A DNA stretch of 12,813 nt, from assembly GCA_001986395.2 (NCBI GenBank), contig MQVO02000255.1, positions 1 to 12,813 of the forward strand, written 5' to 3'. Source of the stretch: Irpex lacteus. Its lineage: Eukaryota; Basidiomycota; Agaricomycetes; Polyporales; Irpicaceae. A program made the translations under genes and the position numbers. A model generated the notes under the pieces. It searched no databases. It saw nothing but the letters and a program-made list of their open reading frames with translations, and had not been told where the DNA came from. Shown here piece by piece: positions 12,675 to 12,813 of the stretch. Positions within the stretch are counted from its first letter, which is position 1; each line of letters begins with the position of its first letter.

Positions 12675-12803
12675 ATAATAAAGGATAGAGGCTGAGGTTG
12701 CGGATACCCGTATAGACCCTTTAACATATAGTGTAAGGTTGTCAAATACAATAATCACTAAGTTTTTTTACTGGAATAACCAGGATCCTCTATCCTTTAT
12801 TAT
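12675..12803. other. 17-bp perfect stem enclosing 95 nt
   Basis: ATAATAAAGGATAGAGG (12675-12691) and CCTCTATCCTTTATTAT (12787-12803) are exact inverted repeats. The 95-nt loop contains CTGG-AATAA-CCAG (12771-12783) and a stretch reading GGATACCCGTATAGACCC that faintly recalls LSU domain V. It could be a structured RNA or an inverted-repeat-bounded insert. The window ends 10 nt later. Confidence 0.55.
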
Positions 12804-12813
12804 CTGGAGAGGC

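Noticed and set aside
12691..12740. Third LSU rRNA fragment
   Set aside because: GGATACCCGTATAGACCC is only loosely similar to domain V and the following sequence does not continue the match.

Overview
This window looks like part of a large, repeat-rich fungal mitochondrial genome, most probably from a basidiomycete (an Agaricomycete; the Rhizoctonia/Ceratobasidium type of expanded mtDNA is a guess from the repeats, not a demonstrated identity). The grounds are very high A+T, a mitochondrial-type small-subunit rRNA gene, bacterial/mitochondrial-like tRNAs, LAGLIDADG homing-endonuclease remnants, a group-II-like reverse transcriptase, and several frames that are open only if TGA is read as Trp (genetic code 4).

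Layout. 1-1297 is AT-rich spacer with degenerate palindromes. 1298-1611 holds three + strand tRNA genes: Met(CAU), Glu(UUC), Gln(UUG). 1739-5296 is a distinct, less AT-rich block: an ambiguous frame, ORF114, a reverse transcriptase (RT), a small membrane ORF that overlaps the RT by ATGA, then about 580 nt of strongly base-paired sequence. 5310-5830 is spacer with three palindromes. 5834-6109 is a small hydrophobic ORF with one in-frame TAG. 6205-7895 (-) is an intact rns gene carrying a palindrome in a peripheral helix. Just upstream of it on the same strand is a code-4 ORF of 98 codons (7980-8276, -). From 8.5 kb to the end the window is a graveyard: a degenerate tRNA-Val, two LAGLIDADG remnants, two LSU-rRNA-like fragments, pieces of an unidentified membrane-protein gene, many stem-loops and more palindromes.

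Repeats. A roughly 48-bp palindrome (C-run, A-run, CTAGTTAGAATTA, AT-rich tip, mirror arm, T-run, G-run) occurs about 13 times, intact or as halves. Apart from the element at 349, all copies left of 8.6 kb have one orientation and all copies right of 9.2 kb have the opposite one. A second, 29-bp AT-only palindrome occurs twice as exact inverted copies.

How parts relate. The tRNAs and rns are core translation genes. The RT block looks like an integrated or derived retroelement whose RNA partner may be the structured region next to it. The homing-endonuclease and LSU pieces suggest repeated intron invasion, duplication and decay, with palindromes lying at several break points. No respiratory-chain gene was securely identified.
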